From: Terriglobales bacterium | GTDB lineage: Bacteria; Acidobacteriota; Terriglobia; Terriglobales; Acidobacteriaceae | Assembly: GCA_025936825.1 (NCBI GenBank) | Contig: JAICSO010000033.1 | Span: 1 to 43,544, forward strand | DNA: 43,544 nucleotides | Reading direction: 5' to 3' | In this document: piece by piece, positions 15,876 to 24,177 of the stretch | Position numbering within the stretch: the first letter of the stretch is position 1 | Layout: the number at the start of each line of letters is the position of its first letter | The notes under the pieces: generated by a model | What the model was told of the DNA's origin: nothing | Database searches by the model: none | What the model saw: only the letters and a program-made list of their open reading frames with translations | Made by a program: the position numbers and the translations under genes

Positions 15876-17399
15876 CTAGCTTTTGCTTTTGCCTTTTGGC
15901 GTATGTGAGCGTTCTTCATGATTGCCGGATCTGTTCAAACGCTCAGGAACACCGGTGATAAGGCCTTGGTATTCCGTAAGGCGCTTGCCGATGATGACTA
16001 CCCCTTTGGACGTGATTTCATACTCGCGAATTTCTTTGCTATGGTTGCCGCCGCGCATCTTGATGACAACCATGATCTTGCGCAGTTCGCCGTCGATACA
16101 TACGTAGCGAAGCCGGATAATGTCATCGGTGAGAAAGGAAATCGAATAGGTACTAAACGGGAATTGTGTGAAAGACTCGTCCACCTCCACAGTGCTTAGA
16201 ATCGTCACGCCGACACCAGTTAAAGCAGTAATCATCCGATAAAGCGATTCGCGAAAGTCTGCGCGGAAGCCGGGAGCCAATGCCATTTCAAAGCCTGCCA
16301 GGGAATCAATCACCAGGCGTTTGGCGCCAATCTGTTGGACTGCGTCGAGAATCTCGTGCATGGTTTCATCCACTGAGAGGTCTAGCGGACGGAGGTAGAG
16401 GATTTCTAGTTTCTTCTCTTTTCGCGGCGTTCCTAAATCCAGACCAAAACTGCTGGCGCGCTCCGCGTATTCTTGAGGTCGTTCTTCAAAGACCACCACA
16501 ATTCCCGGCTGCCCTTGGCGTATGCCCTCAGCAATGAATTGGGTTGCCAAGACTGATTTCCCGGTTCCCGACGCCCCCGCCACCAGAACACTGTCCCCTT
16601 CGGGAATGCCGCCCCCGAGCATCTTGTCCAATTCCGCAATGCCGACGGAAAGGCGCCGTGCGCTGGGGATCTTTCTTGCTTGTCCGGCAAGCCCAAGAGT
16701 ACGCGAGAAGGCTTGCAGCCCAGCATTGGTAATACGAAAGGTGTGCAGTCCGGGCACGGACGCCTGGCCGCGCAGTTTCATGATTTGAAGCTTCCGAACT
16801 ATAGAACTTCGCTCCGACGTTTGGTATAGCCAAAAGAGGCCATCGGAGACCGTGAACACGGGATTGTCTCGGATTTCACCTTCGACATATTCTCCGACCA
16901 GAAAAGTTGTGGCTTGCCAACTGGTCAGGAGCAGCGCTAACCGTTGAATAAAAGCCTGCAGCTCTACTTCAGTTGTACCGCCGAGGGCTTTCCGCACCAC
17001 GGTGCGAAAGGAGTCCACGACCACGATACCGGGGTTTGCCTTCTCAACCTGTTTCGCAATCTCCTCCAGCACCGCGTCTAAGTCCTTCTCCAACACGACC
17101 TGGCTCAGGTTGATAAAGCGAACAGCAGTGCTTAACTTGGCTTGGTCGAAGAATGTGTATTGTTGCTGGTATCGCAGCATTTTGAGAGCGGGTTCGCCGA
17201 GGATGGTGAAGTAGAGCGCGGGACGTTCCGGAGTGGCGTTGGCGAACACAATTTGGTGCGCCAGTGTCGTCTTGCCGCTCCCTGGTGCGCCCGCGACGAT
17301 ATTGAAGGAAAACTCCGGGAGGCCGCCGCCCAGGATTTCATCCAGGCCCGGTACCCCGGTCGGCAGTTTTTTTATGATTACTCTATCGTGTGCGCTCAA
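15876..17399 (-). CDS. KaiC/RadA-like double ATPase (first copy)
   Basis: The 507-residue protein has two RecA-like domains of the KaiC superfamily. Domain 1 has Walker A GAPGSGKTT at 37-45 and Walker B IVVVDSF; domain 2 has Walker A GASGTGKSV near 274-282 and Walker B RLVIDSL. Domain 2 keeps the acidic pair after strand 2 (VVFEERPQEY). Domain 1 reads ALYFTILGEP there, so its catalytic Glu pair is changed and it may bind rather than hydrolyse ATP. No KaiA or KaiB gene is present. The TTG at 17399 follows AGAGGAAAGC and gives the usual KaiC N-terminus; an ATG at 17453 in frame would add 18 residues. The start overlaps the end of the upstream unknown gene, suggesting coupling. Confidence 0.85.
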   Translation of the reverse strand: MSAHDRVIIKKLPTGVPGLDEILGGGLPEFSFNIVAGAPGSGKTTLAHQIVFANATPERPALYFTILGEPALKMLRYQQQYTFFDQAKLSTAVRFINLSQVVLEKDLDAVLEEIAKQVEKANPGIVVVDSFRTVVRKALGGTTEVELQAFIQRLALLLTSWQATTFLVGEYVEGEIRDNPVFTVSDGLFWLYQTSERSSIVRKLQIMKLRGQASVPGLHTFRITNAGLQAFSRTLGLAGQARKIPSARRLSVGIAELDKMLGGGIPEGDSVLVAGASGTGKSVLATQFIAEGIRQGQPGIVVVFEERPQEYAERASSFGLDLGTPRKEKKLEILYLRPLDLSVDETMHEILDAVQQIGAKRLVIDSLAGFEMALAPGFRADFRESLYRMITALTGVGVTILSTVEVDESFTQFPFSTYSISFLTDDIIRLRYVCIDGELRKIMVVIKMRGGNHSKEIREYEITSKGVVIIGKRLTEYQGLITGVPERLNRSGNHEERSHTPKGKSKS

Positions 17400-17841
17400 G
17401 CTTTCCTCTCTTCTCGGAAACACGGCCGTCGAAGGCGGCCTCCGGCCATACATCCTGAACCAATCGGATCGTTAAACCCTCGCCAATGAAAGTCAGGAGC
17501 AGCCCAACCAACTGGGCAATGAGAATGGCCCCTCCGTCCCTGGCCTGTTCCTTGTCAGTCTGCGACACAAGCTCATCTAGACCCCTTAGCGAGCCATCCG
17601 CTGCTATTTGTACCGCGCTCAGATTGGGAACTTCTGCCCTGGCTAGCGTCAGAGCACGGGAAAGGAGCGAGCGAAAACCGGCAACTCCCGCGAGTGTAAT
17701 CAGAGGGCCGCGCAGCTTCGCACAAACACGAGAAGCGGCAGACTCCGACGGCGCGGAGTTCTCGTCCCCAACGGCTTCGTATGCAAGAAGGCGCTGGGCC
17801 AAATTTCGTGATTCCTGAAGACTCACGATTTCCTTTTCCAT
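17383..17841 (-). CDS. Unknown protein, shorter paralogue of a tandem pair
   Basis: The 152-residue product is mainly helical. Its centre, VCAKLRGPLITLAGVAGF followed by RSLLSRALTLA, is almost the same as in the next gene upstream (17874-18479), and both continue AADGSLxGLD and an I-L-I-x-Q-L-x-G-L-L hydrophobic stretch that could be one membrane-associated helix. It ends sooner and lacks the other copy's C-terminal third. I do not recognise a named domain. It overlaps the KaiC-like start by about 17 nt and is 32 nt after its paralogue, so the three genes are probably one transcript. A role with the ATPase is inference from this arrangement only. Confidence 0.7.
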   Translation of the reverse strand: MEKEIVSLQESRNLAQRLLAYEAVGDENSAPSESAASRVCAKLRGPLITLAGVAGFRSLLSRALTLARAEVPNLSAVQIAADGSLRGLDELVSQTDKEQARDGGAILIAQLVGLLLTFIGEGLTIRLVQDVWPEAAFDGRVSEKRGKLERTR

Positions 17842-17873
17842 GCGGGATAAATTCCAGACTCAGTTTTCTATAC

Positions 17874-18479
17874 TCAGTTCGGCTTGGGGCTTTTGATTGC
17901 CGCCACGACCGCCAAGACCGTCGCCGAGTTTAGGACGTTTCCAGAAATAGTCTTCAGTGCTTCTGTGACTGGGGGATATTGCTCCGCCAGTTCCTCAAGA
18001 CGCGCGCTGACGCCTTGGAGATCGTCCACTTCGTGTAGGATCGATTCAAAGCCCACAGGTACGCCGCTATTCGAGACGAACCTAAAGTCTGGAAGAATCT
18101 CAGATGTTACCAGCTGCAACGTAATTGCTTCGCCGACAACTCGGACAAGCAGCCCAAGCAACTGGGTAATGAGAATTATCCCTGCCTCCCGAGCTTCATC
18201 CGCATCGATTTGCGGCCGAAGCGCGTCTAGGCCGTGCAAGGAGCCATCCGCTGCTACCTGTACTGCGCTGAGACTCGGAGCGTCCGCCTTGGCCAGTGTC
18301 AGTGCACGCGAAAGCAGGGAGCGAAAACCGGCAACTCCCGCGAGTGTAACTAGAGGCCCGCGCAGTTTCGCACAAACACGAAAAGCGGCGAACTCCGCCG
18401 GCTCGGAGGCTTTGCCCGCAGCGCTTTCGTGAGCGAGAAGCCGTAAAGCCAATTCTCGCGTCCGTGGGGGAAGCATCAT
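17874..18479 (-). CDS. Unknown protein, longer paralogue of a tandem pair
   Basis: The 201-residue product shares with its neighbour the block FRVCAKLRGPLVTLAGVAGF and the following LLSRALTLAKADAP, AADGSLHGLD and QLLGLLVRVVGEAITL. It then adds about 60 residues with a helix ILHEVDDLQGVSARLEELAEQYP and an end rich in Ala and Val (LNSATVLAVVAAIKSP). No catalytic motif is visible. Start is uncertain: ATG 18479 is chosen, and TTG 18497 is possible; neither has a strong ribosome-binding site. It is the first gene of the run leading to the first KaiC-like ATPase. The pair clearly arose by tandem duplication. Confidence 0.7.
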   Translation of the reverse strand: MMLPPRTRELALRLLAHESAAGKASEPAEFAAFRVCAKLRGPLVTLAGVAGFRSLLSRALTLAKADAPSLSAVQVAADGSLHGLDALRPQIDADEAREAGIILITQLLGLLVRVVGEAITLQLVTSEILPDFRFVSNSGVPVGFESILHEVDDLQGVSARLEELAEQYPPVTEALKTISGNVLNSATVLAVVAAIKSPKPN

Positions 18480-18799
18480 TATCCGCTCGGTTGCCAAATG
18501 CCGCCGAAAGACTCAACGTGGAGCGTTCTCAGTCAGCGTACGCAGTCAATGTTACCCGCTTTGCGGCTGCTCGGATAGGGTGCGCACCTGCTGCGGTGGG
18601 TTCAACAATTTCGCTTACCCTGTCCAGGTTCTTGAGAGATGGTGAAAGGTGAGCAATAGCATCCCCAAAAGGCTTCCCGCGAATTGTGGCCAGGAATGCT
18701 CTTAGGCTTGTACACACTGTTTGCCCCACAACTACAGCTGTGGGGGCATTCCCGCTGGTTGGATTCCGAATCATAATGTCGCGGGGCCTCGCTAAACTT
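18480..18799. other. Divergent intergenic region
   Basis: About 320 bp between the start of the paralogue pair (minus strand) and a receiver gene (plus strand). No gene is supported. A hairpin at 18724-18745 lies upstream of the receiver gene. Confidence 0.4.
18724..18745. promoter_or_regulatory. Hairpin upstream of a receiver gene
   Basis: CCCCACA (18724-18730) and TGTGGGG (18739-18745) form a perfect 7-bp GC-rich stem with an 8-nt loop, 54 nt upstream of the receiver ATG. It may be an operator or leader hairpin. Confidence 0.4.
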
Positions 18800-19216
18800 A
18801 TGCCGCTTCGAATTCTGATCGCAGACGATAGCCGGGCTGTCAGGCATAGTCTGCATGGTTTGCTGGAGCAGCATCCTGGTTGGGAAGTGTGCGCAGAAGC
18901 AGTGGACGGGGCAGACGCCGTCGACAAGGCTCAGGAATGTGTGCCGGACATCATTCTTTTAGACTTCTTTATGCCTGGAATGACTGGGGTCGATGCCGCG
19001 CGGGTGCTTGGACGTGTTCTTCCGTCTGTTCCGATTCTCCTGGTCACGATTTACGTCACGTCTGAGCTGGTTAAGCAGGCCAAAGCTGCTGGAATCAAGG
19101 GAGCTGCTCCCAAGTCCGATACTCGGGGGATCTTGAATGGGATCGAGGCTCTAGTGAACAAAGAGACATTTTTCGAGATCAAACCAATTGAGCCTGCAAC
19201 AGATTCTTTGCTTTGA
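18800..19216 (+). CDS. Stand-alone NarL-type receiver
   Basis: The 138-residue product is a receiver of the NarL kind without the helix-turn-helix: LRILIADDSRAVRHSL, phosphoryl Asp in DIILLDFFMPGMTG, Thr in ILLVTIYVT and Lys in GAAPKSDT. The C-terminal helix is followed by a short acidic tail. The ATG at 18800 fits the domain start; ATG 18776 in frame is possible. Its TGA (19214-19216) directly abuts the TAA of the histidine kinase gene on the other strand (19217-19219). This closeness makes it a natural partner for that kinase, but partner choice is inference. Confidence 0.8.
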   Translation: MPLRILIADDSRAVRHSLHGLLEQHPGWEVCAEAVDGADAVDKAQECVPDIILLDFFMPGMTGVDAARVLGRVLPSVPILLVTIYVTSELVKQAKAAGIKGAAPKSDTRGILNGIEALVNKETFFEIKPIEPATDSLL

Positions 19217-21811
19217 TTAGGCTGCGGAGCTGCGGTCTACTGAACTTTCCATAGGCGGTGCTTTCCCCGATTCGGGCTTTGCGATCGGTAGTTTCACCTT
19301 CACGGAAGTGCCGGGGCTTTCGGAGACGACCTCTAACGAGCCGCCGAGCTCAACCACTCTCTCCCGCATGCCTGCTGTTCCGACTCCCAAACCGGAGCCG
19401 CTGTGAAGCGTTTCCAATTGCCCTGGCGGGAATCCACGGCCATAGTCTCTTACGAGCAAGACGGCGTGACCATTCTCCGCCTCTAGCCGAACGTCTACTT
19501 TCGAACTCCGAGAATGGCGATGCACATTAGTCAGGCTCTCCTGCAGTGCCCGGAACAAAACCATTTCAACGTCTGCCCGCAGCCGTTCGAGACGCGGGGA
19601 TATTTCCAAGTTCGCCTGAATGCCGCTCCGCTTGGCGAATCCTTCCACATACCACGCCGCAGCAGGAGCCAACCCGCTCTCGTCCAGCATCGGCGGATGC
19701 AACAAGTAAGAGATGGTGCGGATCTCCGCCAGGCATCTGTCCAGCAACTGGTTCGATTCTGCCAGCACCGCCTGCGCTTTCACGGGGTCAGGCTGGTTCA
19801 ACTGCGCGAGGTTCATCTTGAGTGCCACCAAATACTGCCCGGCACTGTCATGCAACTCGCGAGCAATCCTTCGCCGCTCGTCGTCCTGCACGTGCTGCAA
19901 ATGGCTCGATAGCCGACGTAAAGATTCGGTGCGCCGCTGCACCAGGAGTTCGAGTTGATCATGCGCTCGCTGGAGAGCTTCTTCGGCCTGTTTCCGCTGG
20001 CTGATGTCGTAAAAGCACTTGATTGCTCCCGCGATTTCTCCGAGCTGGTTTTTGAGCGGGCGGATGTTGACGACAACCGTGACCTGCGTACCGTCGGGCC
20101 GAGCGATCACGACTTCCGCGTCCCGCGCCTCAGGTATCTTGCCGCTCACGACCTCGCCCATAGGGCACTGATCGTGCGGCATGAAACTTCCGTCGGGACG
20201 AGATAACCTATACGACCCGCAGAACCGCTCGTCGGTATCTCCCGGAGCCGGCGCTCGGCCCCACAATTCCGCAGCGCGATCGTTGAATTCCTTGATCACA
20301 CCGGCGGCATCGCAGGAGTAGACGGCAACCGGACCTAGATCAAACAAGATGCGATAGTGCTCCTCACTCTCGCGAATCGCTTCCTGCACCTTCTTACGCT
20401 CCATCAGGTCTGCCGCCTGCCGAACCAGGAGGTCGAACATGCGCAAATCGCGCTCGGAAGGGTGGTGCGGCTCGCGCCAATGGGTCGAGATCATGCCCAC
20501 AATCTTCCCGCTTCGCGAAATCAGCGGCGTGGTCTGACAAGCCTGAATGCCGGTTTGAAGATACATTGCCCTCTCTTCGCTACTGGTCATGAAGTCGCAC
20601 TTTTCTATATCTGGGGCGATCACGCGCTTGCCGGTACGCAAGGCAGCCCCGCAGGTCGAATTTGAGGAGTCGATTCCCACCCATTCCCAGAATGCGGCCG
20701 CCTGTGGACTGAATCCGTGGAAAGCCAACAGGCGGAGCTCGCCTCCGCTCCCTCGCTCGGGATAAAGGATCTGCAGGCTGGCGAAATCCGATCGCATAAT
20801 GGAAACCGCCCCGTTGAGAATCCTTTGGTAGAGCGATTCGACATTCTCTTCGTCAATCAGCTGCGCGCTGATGCTATGTAGAAGCTTTGTGTCGTCGAGT
20901 TCCGCTTGCAGGTGCGCTTCGCTGACGCGCAGAGCTTCTTCCGAACGCTTGCGCTCGGTGATGTCGCGGGCGATTTTGGATGCCCCTACGATTCGCCCTT
21001 CACGATCTTTTATCGGGGAAATGGTCAAAGAGATGTCCAGCAACGAACCGTCTTTGTGCCGACGGACGGTTTCGTAATGGTCGATCGCTTGGCCGCGGCG
21101 AATACGATTTAGAATCATCGGCTCGTCCTCCGCGTGATCTGGAGGAATCAACATTGTGATGGGTTGCCCGATCGCTTCCTGTGCGGTGTAGCCGAATATC
21201 CGTTCCGCTCCATGATTCCAACTGACAATCACGCCATTGAGATCTTTACTGACGATGGCATCGTCGGAAGAGGCGACAATAGCGGCGGTCTCCGCATTTT
21301 GACGTGTGCGATAGTTTTCTCGAAGCAGGGCGTCGCCCAGAACCTGCAGCAGCTCGCCATTCACGATGAGCCGGCTCTGTGGCACCGGCTGCTGCTGGCG
21401 CGCAATTTCCCACAAACGTTCGAACTGGATACCGGCCTGGCGCGCCAGATGCTGAATTTCTGAGACCTGGGAGAAGTCGGCGAAGACGTATCCCCCCACC
21501 GCGGCCCCCACAACCATTCCCTCCAGTACGAGCGAGGTTCCCACGACTGACAACCCGTGAAATTGAGAAACGATGACCGCGGGTCGATCTGTGGTCTGCG
21601 CCAGGCAGCGGTGTGCACATTCAGCGAAGATGCCGGGGTCGTATCCACTCTGTTCGAATAACTGGAACAAAGGAGTGGGATGGATGGGACCAGAGGCCGG
21701 GCGCATCTCCCGGTCGAACAACTTGACGGTCAAGTGGACAGCTCTGGCATATTTCTCCAATGCCGTTCCCCAAAGGGTGGAGCTGAAAAGCACGTCGCTT
21801 GAGAGGCTCAT
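19217..21811 (-). CDS. PAS-GAF-PAS sensor histidine kinase, NarX/DegS class
   Basis: The 864-residue soluble kinase begins with a 150-residue sensor region containing two close Cys (FAECAHRC) and a Gly-rich strand (VVGAAVGGYVFADF), reminiscent of PocR-type sensor domains. Then come PAS 1 (about 165-290, ending GASKIARDITERKRSEEAL), GAF (about 310-480), PAS 2 (490-620), the HisKA_3 dimerisation helix with RRIARELHDSAGQY (phospho-His 654) and an HATPase with ESLTNVHRHS and VRDYGRGF. There is no membrane segment. Its ATG overlaps the TGA of the KaiC-like gene (ATGA), so the two are translationally coupled. Kinases of this class pair with NarL-type regulators; candidates are at 18800 and 40605. 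Confidence 0.88.
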   Translation of the reverse strand: MSLSSDVLFSSTLWGTALEKYARAVHLTVKLFDREMRPASGPIHPTPLFQLFEQSGYDPGIFAECAHRCLAQTTDRPAVIVSQFHGLSVVGTSLVLEGMVVGAAVGGYVFADFSQVSEIQHLARQAGIQFERLWEIARQQQPVPQSRLIVNGELLQVLGDALLRENYRTRQNAETAAIVASSDDAIVSKDLNGVIVSWNHGAERIFGYTAQEAIGQPITMLIPPDHAEDEPMILNRIRRGQAIDHYETVRRHKDGSLLDISLTISPIKDREGRIVGASKIARDITERKRSEEALRVSEAHLQAELDDTKLLHSISAQLIDEENVESLYQRILNGAVSIMRSDFASLQILYPERGSGGELRLLAFHGFSPQAAAFWEWVGIDSSNSTCGAALRTGKRVIAPDIEKCDFMTSSEERAMYLQTGIQACQTTPLISRSGKIVGMISTHWREPHHPSERDLRMFDLLVRQAADLMERKKVQEAIRESEEHYRILFDLGPVAVYSCDAAGVIKEFNDRAAELWGRAPAPGDTDERFCGSYRLSRPDGSFMPHDQCPMGEVVSGKIPEARDAEVVIARPDGTQVTVVVNIRPLKNQLGEIAGAIKCFYDISQRKQAEEALQRAHDQLELLVQRRTESLRRLSSHLQHVQDDERRRIARELHDSAGQYLVALKMNLAQLNQPDPVKAQAVLAESNQLLDRCLAEIRTISYLLHPPMLDESGLAPAAAWYVEGFAKRSGIQANLEISPRLERLRADVEMVLFRALQESLTNVHRHSRSSKVDVRLEAENGHAVLLVRDYGRGFPPGQLETLHSGSGLGVGTAGMRERVVELGGSLEVVSESPGTSVKVKLPIAKPESGKAPPMESSVDRSSAA

Positions 21812-23373
21812 AAGGAGGGCGCATCCTTTGACTGACTTTGCCGAGGCCGCCTGACGCTGCGACGCTCGGGGGCCCGAGAGACGAGTCCCCCGTAAGTGGA
21901 AAATGGAAGCTTAGGTGCCGGCAAGGCGCGCGGCAGCACGTGCATGCCCTTGCGATCCAGAATTTCGCATTCGTGCGTCACGCGGTCCACCGGATTCGCC
22001 CGCATCTTGCCGACAGTCAATCCCAGCCGGAAAGAATCGCCTAGTTCAATCCAGTTCATAAGGACGATGTTGTCCACCAGCGAGCTCATGGCGAAGTCGC
22101 CCATCATGGAATTCATTCCCAACATCTCGGGGTTCTCGTGGTTGTAAACCGCGACAATCTGGTGTTCCTTCATCAGGGCCACCAGAGCGTGAAAGAAGTC
22201 GCGAAAGATCCTGCCCCTTGTCCCAAGAGCGGAACCGTACGTGGAAAGGCTGTCAATCAGCACCCGCTTTGATTTGAATTCTTTGACCAATTCCTCGATG
22301 TGGTGGAAGTGCACATCCACTTCGATTTCCTGAGGCGGTTCATATTCCACGCGAACCAGGCCGCTTTTCACAAGTTCTGGGAGATCGATGCCGATGCTGG
22401 CGGCATTGCGCTCGATCTGTTCGACCTGCTCATCGAGCGAGAGCATCAAGCTGCGCTCGTCGCGCCTGGCTCCTTCGGCAATGAACTGGAGTCCCATGAC
22501 GCTTTTGCCGACCCCTGAGATTCCCGCCACGACCGTGGTGCTGCCCACAAAGTAGCCGCCGTTGATGACTTCGTCGAGACCAGGAATTCCCGACGGGAGC
22601 CGCGTATTGGGATCGAATGCAGCGGCTCGATCCCGACTAGGTCTTCGAGGCGCCTGAACGCGGCGATACACCTGGATGCCCGTGCCATCGATGATGCGGA
22701 ACGAGTGGCGCCCCATCTGAAAATCCTGGCCTCGCGATTTCACAATCTCGATGGAGCGGCTGACCGCGCGCTGCGCCTCCTCCATCCTGAGCCTGATCAC
22801 CGTGTCCGCAATAGATTCTTCTGGCAAAGATGCGGGCGCACTCCCGTCCAGCGATGAGGCTTCGACTGCCAGAAGGGCGGTGAGGTTTTCACGTTGCAAA
22901 CCCTCTGTAAGCACATGAAAGGCGGAACGCGACTCTGGGCCGCCATTGCTGCCGACCAAGCGCCCCACGCCGTCGATGAAGATGCGCCGAGCGCCGATCT
23001 TTGCTGCTTCTTCCAGGAGCACGCTATCCGCTTGTTGCAGTTCCTGCCGCAGCACCTCGCGAGTGGTGAACACGATCTTTAGTTTCCGGAGTTCTTCGAG
23101 CTTACGCAGATCCCAACCCAGACCCAGTGCGTCACGCATGATTTTGTCGGGTGAGACCTCGAAGACGACGATAATTCCGGGTTCGTCGAACTGGCTCGCC
23201 CCGCGGTAGACAAACTCCACACCGATCGTCGTCTTACCAGCACCGATGGCCCCTTCCACCAGGATGACATTGCCCCGCGGAATGCCGTTGGGCAGAATGT
23301 CGTCCAGTCCGGCGATGCCGGTCTTCACCAGATCGGGGTCAGGCATACGGTTCTCCGCTTCTTCTGGCTTCAC
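21808..23373 (-). CDS. KaiC-like double ATPase (second copy)
   Basis: The 521-residue protein has two KaiC-type domains: Walker A GAIGAGKTT at 41-49 with FIDGVGR as Walker B, and Walker A GISGVGKSV near 281 with VLIDSLS. The Glu pair after strand 2 is VVFEVSP in domain 1 and LSLDEQ in domain 2, so both differ from the canonical Glu-Glu. The Arg- and Ser-rich tail is not conserved with the first copy. The GTG at 23373 overlaps the winged-helix gene's TGA (GTGA), giving a 4-nt coupling; TTG 23379 and ATG 23346 are other in-frame choices. It is the middle gene of a three-gene operon. It is only distantly similar to the copy at 15876-17399, so the two probably have separate tasks. Confidence 0.85.
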   Translation of the reverse strand: MKPEEAENRMPDPDLVKTGIAGLDDILPNGIPRGNVILVEGAIGAGKTTIGVEFVYRGASQFDEPGIIVVFEVSPDKIMRDALGLGWDLRKLEELRKLKIVFTTREVLRQELQQADSVLLEEAAKIGARRIFIDGVGRLVGSNGGPESRSAFHVLTEGLQRENLTALLAVEASSLDGSAPASLPEESIADTVIRLRMEEAQRAVSRSIEIVKSRGQDFQMGRHSFRIIDGTGIQVYRRVQAPRRPSRDRAAAFDPNTRLPSGIPGLDEVINGGYFVGSTTVVAGISGVGKSVMGLQFIAEGARRDERSLMLSLDEQVEQIERNAASIGIDLPELVKSGLVRVEYEPPQEIEVDVHFHHIEELVKEFKSKRVLIDSLSTYGSALGTRGRIFRDFFHALVALMKEHQIVAVYNHENPEMLGMNSMMGDFAMSSLVDNIVLMNWIELGDSFRLGLTVGKMRANPVDRVTHECEILDRKGMHVLPRALPAPKLPFSTYGGLVSRAPERRSVRRPRQSQSKDAPSL

Positions 23374-23654
23374 GCGCAAACGCCCTTGACGAGCCGTAAG
23401 CCCTCAGTAAGCGGTTGATTACGGGAGTTCAGGAGTGCAAGGATTTCATGCCGTCCTTGTCTAGTGGAAGCCAATTCCAGCAGTCTGTCCAGACCTTTGC
23501 CCTCCGGGCCGTGGACCACAAGGAGGTACATGCGGGCCGCGTGAGTTGGATTGTGAAGACGCTCCATAAAGCCGGCGTCTATAAAACGATCCAGAGCTTC
23601 CGCGACTACCTTCATGTCGCGTCCTACAAAAGCAGCGATTTGCTCGCTGGTCAA
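23370..23654 (-). CDS. Winged-helix protein; true start probably further upstream
   Basis: From TTG 23654 the frame gives 94 residues: LTSEQIAAFVGRDMKVVAEA, a recognition-helix-like segment, AGFMERLHNPTHAARMYLL and a C-terminal helix bundle. This is a small winged-helix DNA-binding pattern. The frame continues upstream without a stop to 23823, encoding SSEIRRLLAATSL, then NGCDLDLLVFFYRHPRTL, which clearly completes the first helices of the domain. No ATG, GTG or TTG occurs in that extension; ATT codons at 23786 and 23783 are the only near-starts. The start may be non-standard or lost by mutation. The gene heads the KaiC/kinase operon through a GTGA overlap and may control it. Confidence 0.65.
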   Translation of the reverse strand: MTSEQIAAFVGRDMKVVAEALDRFIDAGFMERLHNPTHAARMYLLVVHGPEGKGLDRLLELASTRQGRHEILALLNSRNQPLTEGLRLVKGVCA

Positions 23655-23822
23655 GAGTGTCCGCGGATGCCGGTAAAAAAAGACCAGCAGATCGAGGTCA
23701 CAGCCGTTGCGGATCAGAGAAGTAGCGGCGAGCAGCCGCCTGATCTCCGACGAATCGGGCCGTTTGTGGGACGGTGTAGTAATAATTCGCTCTCGAGTAG
23801 CTCTCGTGCGCGGAATTGCTAT

Positions 23823-24177
23823 TCAGGCATAGGATTGCTGGTGTTTGACTCCGCGGTTGGATACGCCCTAGTGAGCCTATACCCGGTCGCGCGCCCATAT
23901 CTGTGCCCTTTTGACCATATCTGCAGGCCAGCCGAAAAATTCGCCTGGGTTGGCAGTACAGTGAAGCGTTCTTCCTCCTACAGCGGGCGGTGGATGGTGT
24001 TCGCAAGGCGCGTGCCCTATCGTTGAAGTCGACTTCCTTTTCCTTCCTCGTCGATAGGGATCGACACTGACGTCGGTTGGCGACCCGCAATTCTCCAATC
24101 CAACAAGTTAAGGGCAGGTGAATGCAGCCCAAGGCAACTCACAATCGCGCGGATTTCCGCGCAGAGGGATGTACGCA
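23823..24177. other. Divergent intergenic region before the stress island
   Basis: About 350 bp with no supported gene; open frames on either strand are antisense or random-looking. It should contain the promoters of the winged-helix operon and of the SYLF-BON gene. Confidence 0.4.

Noticed and set aside
15876-23373. Calling the KaiC-like genes a circadian clock
   Set aside because: There is no KaiA or KaiB, and the key acidic residues are altered. Only a superfamily relation is supported.
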